From: Diaporthe sp. PMI_573
Taxonomy: Eukaryota; Ascomycota; Sordariomycetes; Diaporthales; Diaporthaceae
Direction of reading: 5' to 3'
Length of the DNA stretch: 64,000 bases
Assembly: GCA_021399435.1 (NCBI GenBank)
Contig: JAJTUP010000094.1
Location: forward strand, 124,001 to 188,000
Shown here: piece after piece, positions 63,577 through 64,000 of the stretch
How positions within the stretch are numbered: the stretch's first letter is position 1
Layout of the letters: every line of letters begins with the position of its first letter
Notes under the pieces: generated by a model
What the model saw: only the letters and a program-made list of their open reading frames with translations
Told to the model about the DNA's origin: nothing
The model's database searches: none
Position numbers and translations under genes: made by a program

Positions 63577-64000
63577 AACACAGCAGAAATCGAGAGACCG
63601 GAGAGCACAAGTACTGCTTCGCCTTATCATTCTTACTGTCGGGGCTAATTCAGCTTTACTATGTGGGATATGTGTCCCGTACACCGCTCTGTCGGACTTA
63701 TCCAGCACCCTTCACGAGTCTCTTTGTACGTAGCTGGCGACTGAAGGACCAAAGCTCGATGTATCTGCTCTGCAGTCTTTCGACCGAGACGGGATATCAG
63801 CATTCCGAGCTCTGAAAATCAGTGCACGGAATCTGCAGATCCTCCTACCTCACCGTCTTCGATCACTGGACAAAAGCGGCGACTAGAAAACACCCCGAAC
63901 GAGCGACCTTTGAAGGCACCACGCGCTGCTACTGCGGCGCAGTTTGGTTTGGAAGCTTTCAAACCCGAGAATGTGGATACTGGTGTCATAGAAGAGACAG
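63577..64000 (+). other. Flank, possible start of a gene running out of the window
   Basis: From about 63755 to the window end one plus frame stays open ('SSENQCTESADPPTSPSSIT', 'GQKRRLENTPNERPLKAPRA', 'AQFGLEAFKPENVDTGVIEE'). A basic KRR patch and Pro/Ser richness suggest a nuclear protein, but there is no recognisable domain or clear start. Confidence 0.3.

Noticed and set aside
1..64000. CRISPR arrays, bacterial operons or prophage
   Set aside because: No spaced direct repeats of that type. Introns and gene families are eukaryotic, fungal.

Overview
This window looks like an accessory, transposon-dominated region of a filamentous ascomycete genome. A Fusarium-like Sordariomycete is my best guess, but that is inference from gene families. 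The evidence for a fungus is direct: short introns of 47-66 nt with GT...CTAAC...AG signals, plus typical fungal families (Zn2Cys6 regulator, Trk K+ transporter, HAL-type kinase, NACHT relics, patatin-like proteins, GCR1_C Crypton).

Mobile DNA covers roughly half the window. There are eleven hAT elements or fragments, five pogo/Fot-type (DD35D) elements or relics, one Crypton-type tyrosine-recombinase element, a Copia polyprotein scrap and a possible solo LTR. Four insertions have perfect 8-bp hAT target duplications (26840-29550, 31173-34274, 38471-41501, 54442-55612). Two have TA duplications (2025-4349, 26882-28866). Intact transposase genes sit at 2345-4027, 26984-28768, 31492-34094 and 38835-41320.

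Layout, left to right. 0-2 kb: a hAT end that cuts a short-chain dehydrogenase. 2-4.3 kb: a complete pogo element. 4.6-6.4 kb: a degraded unknown gene and a small membrane protein. 6.6-9.4 kb: an AT-rich hAT with one frameshift. 9.7-12 kb: an intact two-exon gene with a RING-like zinc site and a degenerate patatin domain. 12-23 kb: a gene graveyard (pogo, hAT, Copia, NACHT, dynamin, MFS and PD-(D/E)XK relics) with one intact gene for a putative nuclear protein. 23.6-26.6 kb: a GC-rich Crypton. 26.8-29.6 kb: a pogo element nested in a non-autonomous hAT. 30-34.6 kb: a sulfatase gene split by an intact hAT. 35-38 kb: NACHT and cupin relics and a second putative nuclear protein. 37.9-43.6 kb: a paralogue of the patatin-like gene, split by a second intact hAT and cut at its 5' end by a third. 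44-47.3 kb: kinase-like, DUF7918-like, hAT and unknown-family relics. 47.7-59.7 kb: the most gene-like block. 60.6-63.6 kb: a truncated pogo fused to a truncated hAT.

The block at 47.7-59.7 kb holds an F-box/LRR-like gene, a multi-exon Trk K+ transporter (minus strand), a HAL4/SAT4-type kinase (plus strand) and a Zn2Cys6 regulator. The transporter and kinase are divergent neighbours. In yeast Hal4/Hal5 kinases control Trk transporters, so this looks like a linked ion-homeostasis module. Its kinase is split by a 1.17-kb hAT deletion derivative with a perfect duplication. I saw no rRNA, no complete tRNA and no CRISPR array.
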